From positions 45,792,683-45,856,682 of the forward strand of contig OY288250.1 of NCBI GenBank assembly GCA_958450325.1: DNA of 64,000 nucleotides. The letters run 5' to 3'. A model generated the notes under the pieces. It saw nothing but the letters and a program-made list of their open reading frames with translations, was not told where the DNA came from and made no database searches. Both the position numbers and the translations under genes were made by a program. Positions within the stretch are counted from its first letter, which is position 1. The number at the start of each line of letters is the position of its first letter. This DNA comes from Agrostemma githago (lineage: Eukaryota; Streptophyta; Magnoliopsida; Caryophyllales; Caryophyllaceae). This document shows, in pieces, positions 34,247 through 44,303 of the stretch.

Positions 34247-34258
34247 CGTATATATAGT
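34247..34258 (-). promoter_or_regulatory. TATA box upstream of the J ORF
   Basis: ACTATATATACG on the minus strand, about 75 bp upstream of the ATG at 34175 and about 35 bp downstream of the GC-rich repeats. Confidence 0.5.
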
Positions 34259-34291
34259 TACAATCCGTATAAATTTTCATTATCGTGAACT

Positions 34292-34400
34292 TGGCCGCCC
34301 CGACCAGGCGTTTGAGAACTCAACCGCCCAAGGCCATGCGCCTGAGAACCAGGACGTTGGGGGCCAGGCGCCTGAGTTCCAGGCTGCCCGACGTGACGCG
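34292..34400 (-). promoter_or_regulatory. GC-rich CAGGCGCCTGAG repeats of region J
   Basis: At least three imperfect units of a palindromic motif (CAGGCGCCTGAG, ATGCGCCTGAGAACCAGG, CCAGGCGTTTGAGAAC) in otherwise AT-rich DNA. Position relative to TATA and ATG matches the palindromes in elements A and C, but the sequence is different. Confidence 0.45.
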
Positions 34401-35085
34401 TCTCACTTCACTGTTATCTATCTGGCAACCTCGAGCAATAAGAATGATTTCCTAAATCAGTCATCTCCTTTTCCAAGGCTTACAAGCATAATACAAGCAC
34501 AATGCAAGAACGGAAGTTCCCTTATCAGCGGCGGGCGATCCATTTTCGTCACTCCGATTCACCGAACTTAGACTTTTTTTTCTTAATTTTTCTTTTGGAG
34601 GATAAGCTACGACACCCAGCATGCTGTAGCTCTACGCGGCATTGTCAATAAAGTATAAAAAAAGTAGGCCAACTTTTTTTTATTTTCCTTGCCAAAGCTT
34701 TGTACAGAAGCGTCATTATCCAAATACGATTATACATGTCTTCAGCATTGCACATACTTGGTCAGAACATTCGGTCATAGAACATTTTATACATGTTTCG
34801 AACGTTCCAGGCACATTTCGAACGTTCTACTTGATCCAATTCTTGGCTCAAACAAACAAATTTTAAGCATCCTAAAAGCATTTTCGCACTCTCAATCAAT
34901 CCTAATGCATTTAAAAATCCTAATTATGGCTCAACCATAAGCAAATCAACTTCGGCATGTTTACGTGATTACTTGTTATCTAAGATAACATTTCAGAGGC
35001 CTAATAAAAAGCAAGTTGATCATGCGCGAGAAAGTTCGATCAAATATACAAATGTACACATCCCATAAAAATTCGAGTTTACAAA
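34401..35085. other. Noncoding spacer in region J
   Basis: No supportable gene. It includes two nearby copies of ATTTCGAACGTTC-type palindromes (34795-34830), which resemble paired GAA-n2-TTC heat-shock elements, and AT-rich sequence. Confidence 0.5.
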
Positions 35086-36312
35086 CTAGGGAAGATCCCT
35101 AGATGCTGCTGCTACAGACAATACATACTCGCCAATGTTATCATCTAAGCCTAGATCCTCGAGATCGAAAGTAGGAGACCTCGTCTTGTCATCTACCAAA
35201 CGGTCTAGACTATTCAGCAGATTCACGGTAGCCATCCCCGTACTGGGAGCCCCTCCTGTAGGCTTGACTTCCTCAGAAACACCGGTAGCCTGATCCTTAG
35301 CCATAGCCTTAGCCTCAGCCCTAGCCTCGGCCCGCCCTGAGGTGTCACCCTGAAACCGAACCAGTTGCTCCTTAAGCCTAGCATTCTCGATATCCCGAAC
35401 TCGTACGGACTGGATCAAACAGAGCCCCACCACCTCGAGCTCAGCTACCCGCGCTCCTAACTGCGATACCAAGCAGGAACATCCTACAAAAAAGCATACT
35501 ATCCTTAGAAAAAAAACAACAAATAACAAGATAAACAGCTAGCCTAAAACCATCTACAAAAATAAAACTTACCGATCGAGGCCCATACATGTCGCGAGCC
35601 GAGGCATGAGCCCTCCCCGATGCCTAGGCTCGGAAGCGGTTTCCAGCCAGCCATAACTGGTGATGGGTAGCCGACGAGACCTGAACAACAAAACCAAACA
35701 AGTTGGACACAAAAGCCTAACCCACGAAACAATCTGAAAAACAAAATCACGAAAAACTTACCCGGTACTCCCGATCACGCCACTCCATCCCGACCTCCAA
35801 CTCTTCCACGGAGTAGGGAGGAAGAGGCTCAATGAAGGCCACCTCGGCCGCGTCCACCTTAAGCATTGTCAAGGGAAAGTTTGGGGGCTGAACGGCGTCA
35901 GCTGGATTAGCCAGCTAGAACGCAAAACAAAAAAAAGCACACCATTTCAAAATATAACAAACCCAAACCCAAAAGCAGAAACAAACAAACAATCAAATAC
36001 TTACCACGATGTAGTGGCAAGCAAACCGCTGGCAGACGTTTGACACGTACGAGGCATCGGGCACCAGTAACGCCTCGCCCCCTTCACAGTCCCTGTCTTC
36101 GCGAGCCTTAGCCGTAGTAAGAGGCCTAAACATTGTCCGGGAAGGGTCAACCGGGACCCTGAACTCGTCATAAAGGTACTAGCGCACTAGCCTTTCCTCT
36201 AGATACCAAATCGGTCGAAATAGCGCGGGAAGGAGCATCCTCCGGTAGCTCCTCTACCTCAACTCTACTGCCACATACCCGAGCAAGCCCTCATAATTGG
36301 CCCAAGGATGGG
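35086..36312 (-). pseudogene. Decayed multi-exon gene of unknown function
   Basis: On the minus strand four exon-like blocks are separated by three canonical GT-AG introns: exon 36312-36005, intron 36004-35915, exon 35914-35762, intron 35761-35681, exon 35680-35573, intron 35572-35484, last exon 35483-35086 (stop at 35088-35086). Recognisable text includes YRRMLLPALFRPIWYLEERL, VGMEWRDREYR and VSSATHHQLWLAGNRFR. The last exon has a coiled-coil-like ARVAELEVVG ... ENARLKEQL. In-frame stops at two places in the first block and one in the third show it is broken. It is cut upstream by the LTR at 36333. I do not recognise the family. It may be a transposon-associated plant gene or a captured one. 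Confidence 0.5.
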
Positions 36313-36332
36313 CCAGAAACTGCAAAACCAAG

Positions 36333-36546
36333 TGTTATCCCCTAATAAATCTAACACAATACAGTGATAGAAATATTGGAGATGAGGGATTATGACACTC
36401 TGTTAACTATGTTTTAATAATTAAAATGGTAAGTTAATACATGTGCCATTAAATAAAAATGGCTACAAGAGAAAATAAAAATCCAAAAAAGGGTTTAACA
36501 ATCCTTAAATAGTTATTAATAGCAATGCCAAATCTTTAAACCGCTC
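36333..36546 (-). repeat. Outer end of the element G 3' LTR, separated by LTR F
   Basis: Plus-strand TGTTATCCCCTAATAAATCT followed by ACACAATACAGTG is the diverged reverse complement of the Tekay LTR end (GGGGATTACA side). Its 214 bp is close to the 206 bp from GCTAGCGAG to the end in LTR F, the part missing from the G LTR at 48465. The short GCTC at 36543-36546 recurs at 48465-48468. Confidence 0.5.
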
Positions 36547-38180
36547 TGTAACACCCCTGATTTTATAAAATAAATTAAATTAAAATTATGTTCGTATTTT
36601 TATTTTTACGATTTAACTCGTAAATCTTAAAATTATTATAAACGAATTTACCGTTCAATCGTTTCAAACTCCTAAAATTCTGTTTGTCTCGGAAACTCTT
36701 CTTATACTTAAAACATATATTTTTTTATTTCTGTTTCGATTTATTTTATCATTTAATTTAATTTTTATCGAAAGTCTATTTCGACGATTTAAAATTCTAA
36801 ATTCTTTTTATTTATTTATATTTAAGCTCGAATTTCTATTTTCGGCTCGAAGTTCATTTATTTTAAATTTCGTCAAAACGTTTATTACCTTTCCTCGAGA
36901 AATCAATTTAGTTCACTTCGAAGATTTATTATTTATCGGGAAATATTATTTCATCGTCTAACTATTTATTTCTATAAACTTCGTTTTCGACCCGAATAAT
37001 TATTTATATCTAGAGAAACGTTTATTTACTATTTTTATTAGTCGACCCAATTATTTTTATTAACTCGATTTTAATTCGATATTGTGAGTCAGTCAACTTA
37101 CCGCTACGTAATTCGTTTCTTACCCGATTCATTTAATCAATCCGTATTCTTTTTAACCCCTTGTTTTCCCGCTAAGCGTACACCCCGTTACTACATGCAC
37201 TCCCTCTGCCTTTTCTTATCAGTCCACCGACTTAACCTCTTTTTCCCTTTTACTGTTTGATTCATTGCATCTCATTCACCTCCCCTGTCCACCGCTTCAC
37301 TTTTCCCCTTCTATATTTAACGTCTAGTTTTCCCTTTAACTCCTCTATATCATCACGTTTATCATCTTCATTTCACCCCCATCATCTGCCTTCTTCATCC
37401 TTCATTCGCACCACCATTTCTCCTCTGTTTTCGTTGTTGCTACTACGCTGCTGCTGCTACTACGTTGATGTTGCTGCGTTCTGCTTCTATCATATTAGCG
37501 GCTGCCTGTTTCTCTTCTTCTTCGTCCTGATTTCTCGCTACTGTCTGTTTTACTTTTCTCGGTTCGTCTTCTTCTATTTTTTTCTTCCTCGTTCCACATC
37601 TGTTGCTGTTGCTCATTATTCTACTCGTTTTTACTATCGATTATTGTCCTTTGTGGTGATTGTCGTTCAGCCCTTTCATTTTGCGATTCTTCGTTCTGTC
37701 GTTTGTTGTTGGTTCTTCTTCTTGCTTCTGTCGTGGCTTGCTGCTGCTATATTTTCTGTTGTCATGATATACGTACTGCTGTTGCTCGCTTTATCCGATT
37801 TTGTTCATTATTTCGTTGTCTTTTTCCCCCTGTCTTCTCTCGTTCTCAGTTTTGGCTTTCGGGCCTATGTTGGTACTCGTGCTGCTGCTGTTCATGGGTG
37901 CTGTTTGTTTTTTTCTTCTTTTCCTTCATTGTTCTGTCTACATTGCTGTTGTTCTGTCTACTGATATTGTTGTTCGTCAGTTCTACTACTAGTTATTATT
38001 GTCGTTGCTGTTTGTTCTTGTTCTCGGTCTTTTCTCCTCCTCCTTCTTTTCTTCTTTTTCTTCGATCTGCTTGATGTCCTCGGTTCTTGGTTCGGGTCTG
38101 ATGTCCTGCTGCCGTTTGTTATTGCTGTTATATGTGTTGTCCTCTACCGGTTTCGTGTGTGGGCAGATTACCAAGCCCTT
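36547..38180 (+). repeat. LTR F, left half (solo Tekay-type LTR)
   Basis: Begins TGTAACACCCCTG. AT-rich up to about 37230, then an unusually long pyrimidine-rich stretch with CTG repeats (37250-38120), which gives a spurious hydrophobic ORF. Interrupted at 38181 by element E; CCCTT (38176-38180) is the target duplication. Together with the right half the LTR is about 4.0 kb. No internal region or PBS adjoins it. Confidence 0.7.
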
Positions 38181-39011
38181 TGTTCGGGGTAAATTTCGCG
38201 TCCTCGGGATTACAACTTGGCAATTTACGGTCAAAAGGTCAAGGAGGTCAAAAGTCAAAAACCGAGGGTCAAAGGTCAAAAGTCAAGAGCCATGGGTCAA
38301 AGGCCAAAAGTCAAAGGATGAAAGTCAAAGACCGAAAAGTCAGAAGTCGGAAAAGTCGTAAACCAATACAACCGAAAGTCAACAAATCAACCAAAATCCG
38401 AGATTGCATACGACAAAAGGCCAAACCAAGAGTGCGGAACAAAATAGGGAGATGGGCCGAACCAGAGCATGACAAACAAAACAGCCCAACACAAGGAACA
38501 AACCCTCACACCAACCAAAAGACTAAGTCAAAGAACTACTTCCCTAAATCCAAGGGAAGATCCAGGAGGACAGGAGAGAAAGGTGCAGAAGAAGGAGGAA
38601 GAAGTGGGGATAACGGCTACGAAGAAGCAGAGGAATATAAGGGCAAGGAGACAACGAGGAAAGGGGGCAATCATTCACTGATATTCAACTCATCATCAAC
38701 ATATACCTACCAAAAGCAAACACCATAGAAAATACTAATAGTCAATTATAGTCCGTACTTGTACCCTTTTTTTTTCGTTCTTTTTTCGTTCTTTTCCTCG
38801 TCATAGTGGAATATTGGCGGGATTCCGACTCCCCCCGCGGTTTTTCCCACATCGGGTTTCCGCGTCACCAAAACTTACCGTGTCATTTTCTCTTCGTTTT
38901 TCATTATTCTTTACTAGTTCGTATCGTCACGTCATCCTTAATCCGTAGTATAGGTCGATCGGTTTAACCTATTATCGAAACCGATAACCCGATAAAAATT
39001 TTACCAAAACA
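38181..39011 (+). repeat. 5' LTR of element E
   Basis: TGTTCGGGGTAAATTT ... TACCAAAACA, 831 bp. Contains the W-box array (38229-38382). Matches the 3' LTR almost throughout; the 3' copy has a longer C run (45907-45920). Confidence 0.9.
38229..38382 (+). promoter_or_regulatory. Array of eleven W-box cores in the LTR of element E
   Basis: The hexamer RGTCAA (reverse complement TTGACY, the W-box bound by WRKY factors) occurs eleven times in about 155 bp, all in one orientation, within AAAGTCAAA / GGGTCAAAGG-type units. The 3' LTR keeps the array at 45302-45455. W-boxes respond to pathogen and wounding signals; use as such here is inference. Confidence 0.55.
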
Positions 39012-39014
39012 AAT

Positions 39015-39032
39015 TGGCGCCCACCGTGGGGC
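39015..39032 (+). other. Primer-binding site of element E, tRNA-Lys type
   Basis: TGGCGCCCACCGTGGGGC, three bases after the LTR. It differs at one position from the complement of a tRNA-Lys 3' end. Confidence 0.8.
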
Positions 39033-39086
39033 AAAGTGATCGTTTCCTATAAGCCAAATTCTACAGTGAAGCAACTCCGTATCGTC

Positions 39087-40379
39087 ATGTCCGGATCCAG
39101 CCAAAGTCTCTCCAGCAGCCTGGAAGCGTCAACTCAGCCCACTGGAGAAGGACTGCCCCCAGGACCTCAAGGCCCAGATTTCAACAGTGATCAAACCTCC
39201 AGCCACACCAGTCCAGCTATCACCAGGAATGCTGCCCCTGATACTTGAAGGAGAAGCCAGTATCCGCAGAGAACCAGACACCAGCAGGAAATCCACCAGA
39301 GCAATTCCCTCAGGACTGCTCACCAGGCTGGAACTAGGATCGGCTCCACCTGGCAAAATTATCGAACCCCGGGGGTTAGGTTGTCTGTCCTATGATCGCA
39401 CGCCCAGCAGACCCCAAATCGCAGGTAACATTCTCTCTAAGATCGAAAGTTGGGAAACTAACTTACTGTCTCTCGCAGGTACCCTTGTCCACAAGACACC
39501 GGGATGACAATCTGCCACTCGGCCAGGAGTAATCACCTTATCCAGCAGTCAGTCCTCTGGAGGAGCATGGTTAGCAGCCAACCCCATCTAGCAGGCGTCA
39601 GGATGGCAGCCAGGAGCTCCAACCATCACGGCGACCCAAGTTAACAATCAGTATCCTGGAGAAGTCTTGCTAGCAGGAATCTCTGGAGGAGCATGGTCAG
39701 CAGCCATCCCGGTCCAGCTGATGTCAGGACGGCAGCCAGGAGCTCTACCCAGCATGACGGTCCAAGTCAGCAACCCATATCCTGGAGGAGTCTGGCCAGC
39801 GGGAGTCCCATTTCAGTAAGCAATAGGGTGGCAATCTGGGTCCACAATCAACGCGACATCATTGCCTGGAGGAGTATGGTGAGGAGACCCGTTGGATCAC
39901 ATCAACCAATACAAGCAGAAGATGATGGTGGTGACTGCAGTAGGACCCCTGAAGGAAGCATGCATAGGCAAGGGATTCAGCTCTACCTTGTCTGGAGCAG
40001 CTCTGCAGTGGTTCGTTAGTCTGCCCAACCGGAGTATCACTTCCTCTACGGACTTGGTTAATGCGTTCACCAGCAGTTTGCCAGCAGTAGAAAACCGGAG
40101 AAGCAAACCAGCGATCTATACCGGGTAGTGCAGAAGTTCGAAGAATCCACGCGTGATTTCCTTAGCAGGTTCAACAAAGAGAAAGTGACCATCCCCAGAT
40201 GTGACATAGCAACCGCTATAGAAGCCTTCCGCCAGGGACTCCACCAGGATTCAGATCTGTACAAGGACCTCACCAAGTATCCATGCACCACATTTGAGGA
40301 GGTGCAGACAAAAGTTTTGGCAGCCATCAAGCTGGAGGTGGATTCGGGTCCCAGAAGAGTTACTTATGATTCAGCATAG
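39087..40379 (+). pseudogene. gag: Gag of element E, decayed
   Basis: The ATG at 39087 opens a Ser/Gln-rich N-terminus (MSGSSQSLSSS) that stops at 39246; further gag continues in other frames. A Pro/Gly/Gln-rich part contains a 126-bp tandem duplication (39555-39806). The capsid-type domain is at 39892-40379: DHINQYKQKM, GAALQWFVSLP, then after a frame change FEESTRDFLSRFNKEK and FRQGLHQDSDLYKDL, the Retrotrans_gag pattern of Tat elements. No CCHC knuckle follows: at about 40380 the sequence jumps toward the RT N-terminus. Confidence 0.75.
39555..39806 (+). repeat. 126-bp tandem duplication in gag of element E
   Basis: CTCTGGAGGAGCATGGT at 39555 recurs at 39681; both copies continue with GCAGCCAGGAGCTC and TATCCTGGAG. 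The period is 126 bp, i.e. 42 codons, so the repeat keeps the frame. A weaker third copy starts after 39806. Confidence 0.75.
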
Positions 40380-41614
40380 CAATCATACACCCAACACATT
40401 CAGGAGTACATCGAACCGCCTCAGACTTAGGTGGATGAAATCGACCTGGACAAGCTGCACCCAGAACAAAAAGTGTTGATTGGATCAGAATGTACAGGTA
40501 ATATCTGCCAGAATTTAATTCGATTATTAATAACTAACATGGATTGTTTTGCTTGGTCGCATGATGACATGTCAGGAATAGATCCCAGCAGCATAACCCA
40601 CAGACTCAGCATGGACCCCAGCTGCAGAGCAGTCCAACAGAAAAGGAGAAGTTCGCCCTATAAAGAAATCAAGTCATAAACCAGGAGGTAGACAATCAGC
40701 TGGCTGCTGGAAAAATCAGGGAGGTAAAGTATCCAGAGTGGCCGTCTAACGTGGTGGTGGTCCCAAAGAAGAATGGCAAGTAGAGGGTGTGCATCGATTT
40801 TACCGACTTAAACAAAGCATGCTCAAAAGACCCATTCCCCCTGCCACATATAGAAGCCATGGTAGATGCTACAACAGGGCATAAGATGCTAACTTTCCTT
40901 GATGCATGGAGTGGTCACAACCAGATCAAGATGCATCCAGCAGACCGGGAGAGGACAGCATTCAGGTCCTCAGATAAGTGCAGGCTATTCTATGATATAC
41001 TGAAGAAGGCCCAAAGGTTTGAGTGGACAGAAGAGCACGAGAAGGCGTTCAGCGAGCTAAAGCACTACATCAACACTCCACCTCTACTGTCAAAACCAGA
41101 GCTTGGAGAACCACTCTTCCTGAATCTATCAGTGACCAAAGTAGCAGTCAGCATAGTATCGATACGTGAACATGAAGGAGCGCAACACCCAGAATATTAT
41201 ATCAGTAAGTCTCTGCTTCCTGCAGAGACCAGGTACACATCTCTTGAAAAACTCGTACTCGCACTTGTTACAGCATCTTATAAATTGCGACCTTATTTGG
41301 AATCACATACTATTTCCGTAATAACAAATTATCCGCTAAGAACTATTATGAGAAAACCTGAGTTGTCAGGAAGAATGGCTAAGTGGTCCATACACCTAAG
41401 TGGCTTCGATCTAAAGTTCGTCCCCAGAACAGCGATAAAGTCCCAGGCGCTGGCAGACTTTGTATCCGACTTCAGCCCATCTCTCCAGTCCCAAGCAGAG
41501 AAAGACATCTTCACCTTGGAGGAGGACAAGGGGAAGCAAGTCTGGGGGCTGAATGTAGACGGCGCCTTCAACATGCAAGGATCTGGCGCAGGACCAGTCC
41601 TCAAGTCACCTTAG
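40380..41614 (+). pseudogene. pol: RT (core deleted) and RNase H of element E
   Basis: From 40431 the N-terminal RT region (LHPEQKVLIG, MDCFAWSHDDMSGID) is followed in another frame by RVCIDFTDLNKACSKDPFPLP (40785-40850) and HPADRERTAF. At about 40964 it jumps to KCRLFYDILKKAQRFEWT. The roughly 110 residues in between in relatives, including the YIDD box, are gone, so this RT cannot polymerise. RNase H follows (PEYYISKSLLPAETRY ... QALADFVSDF). The second RNase H opens with LNVDGAFNMQGSG and stops at TAG 41612-41614. The protease is absent upstream. Confidence 0.85.
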
Positions 41615-43336
41615 AGGGATCTCATAGTTCAAGCGGTACGATGCGAGTTCCGAACAACGAACAATGAAGCAGAGTATGAGGCTTTGATCTTGGGTCTCCA
41701 GCTGGCTCTGGATCTCAAAATCAAGCGACTGGAGGTGTACGGTGATTCCCAGCTGATAGTCAAACCTTATGAATGGCTCGTACGCGGCAAAGGACTCCAA
41801 GATGATGGCTTATCTTGAAGTGGCAAAAGATCTCTCCCTAAGATTCACAGAGTTCTCAATCAACCAAGTTCTAAGGGATCAGAACGTGGAAGCAGACGCC
41901 CTAGCAACTCTAGGGGCAACCTTTAAGCCAGGAGTAGTATCCACTATACCCATAGTCCACGTACTGGAGCCAGCAATTTGGAAAGGCGCACAGGGAAACG
42001 AAGCACCAGAAGAAGTAGAAAATTCACAAGGTCAGGGACTGCAGTGGTCACAGGAAGCAAGAATCTGCAACACCACAGCAGGACAAGAGGAAATCGCCGA
42101 CTGGAGGAAACCCTACAAAGAGTGGCTGCAAAATGATATTCTGTCAGCAGACAAGAAAGAACCCCGAAGTTTCAGGATGAAAGCATCAAGATACACCCTC
42201 ATTGATGGCGTGGTATTCAAGAGATCAACCGTCGGACCGTACCTGAGGTGCCTAAGCCAGGAGGAGGCAGAAATGGTTATGCATGATCTCCACAGTGGTG
42301 AGTGTGGAAATCATGCAGGGGGCAAGAGTCTATCCAACAAAGCACTTCGTCAGGGCTACTATTGGCCAACAATGCGCAAAGACACCAGAGAATATGTTAA
42401 GAAATGTGATGCCTGCCAAAGACATGCACCGGTCAATCACCAGCCAGCAGAACCGTTACACCCCATAATCTCTCCCTGGCCTTTCATGAAATGGGGGATG
42501 GATATTGTGGGCAAATTGCCAAGAGCACCAGGAAATAAAGTCTTTATACTTGCCATGACCGACTACTTCTCTAAGTGGATAAAAGGAGAGGCATTTCCTC
42601 AGGTAACTGAGAAGCATGTTATATCCTTTATTAAACGCAATATTATCTGCAGGTTTGGTATTCCCTCAGAGATTATCTGCGACAATGGATCCCAGTTTAT
42701 TGGCAACAAGATGGAGGCCTATTGCGCCAAGTGGAATATCACTTTAAGTAAGTCTACCCCAGAAACCCCCTGTCTAATGGTCAGGCGGAATCCAGCAATA
42801 AAATTATGATGGACAACCTGAAGAGGAGGCGGGAGGAGGCAGGGGGCAGATGGGCAGAGGAGCTTCCCCTGGTACTGTGGTCCGACAGAACCACGCCTAA
42901 AGTGGCTACAGGGCAGACGCCTTTTAGCTTGGTCTTTGGTGCTGAGGCGGTCATTCCTTCAGAAGTGAGGGTACCCACTCACAGATATGGATGCATAACA
43001 GAAGAAAGGAATTAGGTGGAAATGGCGAACAACTTGGACACTATAGATGAACTCAGAACTGATGCCCAGATCAGAATGGCCTCCTACAGACAGACAGTCG
43101 CCAGAAGCTACAACAAGAATGTCAAGGTCAGAATCCTGCAGGAAGGAGACCTGGTCCTCAGGAAGGTATTCCAGAACACCATAAACCAGCAGGCGGGGAA
43201 ATTTGCTTACAATTGGGAAGGACCCTACCAGGTGGAGAAGGTAGTTGGAAATGGGGCTTACCGACTTATGACCATGGAAGGAGAAATCATCCAAAAACCC
43301 TGGAACATAGTGCACTTGAAAAAGTACTTCTTCTAA
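41615..43336 (+). pseudogene. pol: Second (archaeal-type) RNase H and integrase of element E
   Basis: After the TAG: NNEAEYEALILGL and GDSQLIV (41660-41765), hallmarks of the extra RNase H of Tat elements. A frame change near 41765 leads to NVEADALATLG and the integrase: HHCC region (MHDLHSGECGNHAGG ... CDACQRH, 42280-42425), core MDIVGKLP (42498), ICDNGSQF (42675), and, after another frame change near 42755, the Glu in GQAESSNK (near 42785). A TAG lies at 43013. The last part (43016-43336) ends with WNIVHLKKYFF. The catalytic triad survives but in broken frames. Confidence 0.85.
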
Positions 43337-43507
43337 ATAAAAGTCACCAGAAGCACAGGCCACTGTCGCCAGAAACAAGGCATTCAATCTGCAGGATACA
43401 CCTCCACCAGAGCCCAGGTTCAATCTCATCTTTTGTCTTTTTAACTCTACTTTGTCCTTCAAACTATTTTTCTGGTTGCAAAAATACATAACATCAAGAT
43501 AGAATTT

Positions 43508-43910
43508 AATTTTCACATATCCTCAAAATTCGAGTTTTAAATTTTCGCATATCCTCAAAAATTCGAGTTTCTTTTTATAAAATCTCAAGACTTAGCTCAT
43601 TTTCACATGCCTAAAGATTTAACTTGATTTTCACATGACTCAAAGACTTAATTTGATTTTTACATATCTTAAAATTTTGAAACTTTTTTCATGTGCTTTC
43701 AAGATTTAGTTTTATTTTCACATGTCCTCAAATTTTGAATTTCCTCTCATATGTTTTTAAAATCGAATTTTAAATTTTCACACATTTTTCAGATATAATT
43801 CCCTTTTCATATGTTTGCAAAATTCAATTTCTTTTTTATGTGCCTCCAAAATTGGATTTTTCCCTTCACATATGTTTGGAAATGTAATTTTTTCCCACGC
43901 AATATTTTCA
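43508..43910 (+). repeat. Degenerate 30-bp tandem repeat in the 3' UTR of element E
   Basis: About twelve diverged units of roughly 29-36 bp with the core TTTTCACATRTCCTCAAAAT, then a TTTGA/TTCGA-type end. Seen directly by repeated TTTTCACAT and CATATG-like words. Confidence 0.65.
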
Positions 43911-44303
43911 AACATGACATTTTTACCATCTTTTGTCAACTTCTTCTTCAACTAATATTGGCAACTGATCTGGTGGAGTGTATAATTCCTACAGAAGGCG
44001 TGCGTCTTGTGCTAAGTGCCTACAACCAGGACATTACAGTCTCCTGCGCCACTTAGCACCCACACAAAGCGTGGCACCTCCGACTGAGTGGGCAAACTAA
44101 ATCCCAGGCCACCATTTATCAAAGGTCGACCATACACACACAAGGCATGCATACAACAGAAGGTACAACAATTGAAAACAAACAAACAGCCAAGCACGAA
44201 AATACTATAAACACGCAAATAAGTGCAATTAACGATTAACGCAATATATCCAAAACACTTTGCCCCCTTGGGCAAAGGTAAAATCCAGAACAAGGTTTGA
44301 CAA

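Larger units (their letters stand above)
32878..36332 (-). mobile_element. Region J: minus-strand Athila/Tat-type 3' region with intron-containing genes
   Basis: Read on the minus strand: a decayed multi-exon gene (36312-35086), spacer, GC-rich repeats (34400-34292), TATA box (34258-34247), an ORF of DUF7745 type with an intron (34175-33037), then an internal polypurine motif (32927-32892). The order from GC-rich repeats to polypurine motif repeats the order in elements A and C. The LTRs of J are not visible; element G starts at 36333. Confidence 0.5.

Noticed and set aside
37257..37964. 235-codon hydrophobic, Cys/Phe-rich ORF
   Set aside because: It lies in the pyrimidine-rich part of LTR F; composition explains the hydrophobic translation and no domain is visible.
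38132..38728. 198-codon Lys/Arg-rich ORF at the start of the E LTR (also 45253-45693)
   Set aside because: A by-product of the RGTCAA repeats in the LTR; both LTR copies have it and it is not part of gag or pol.
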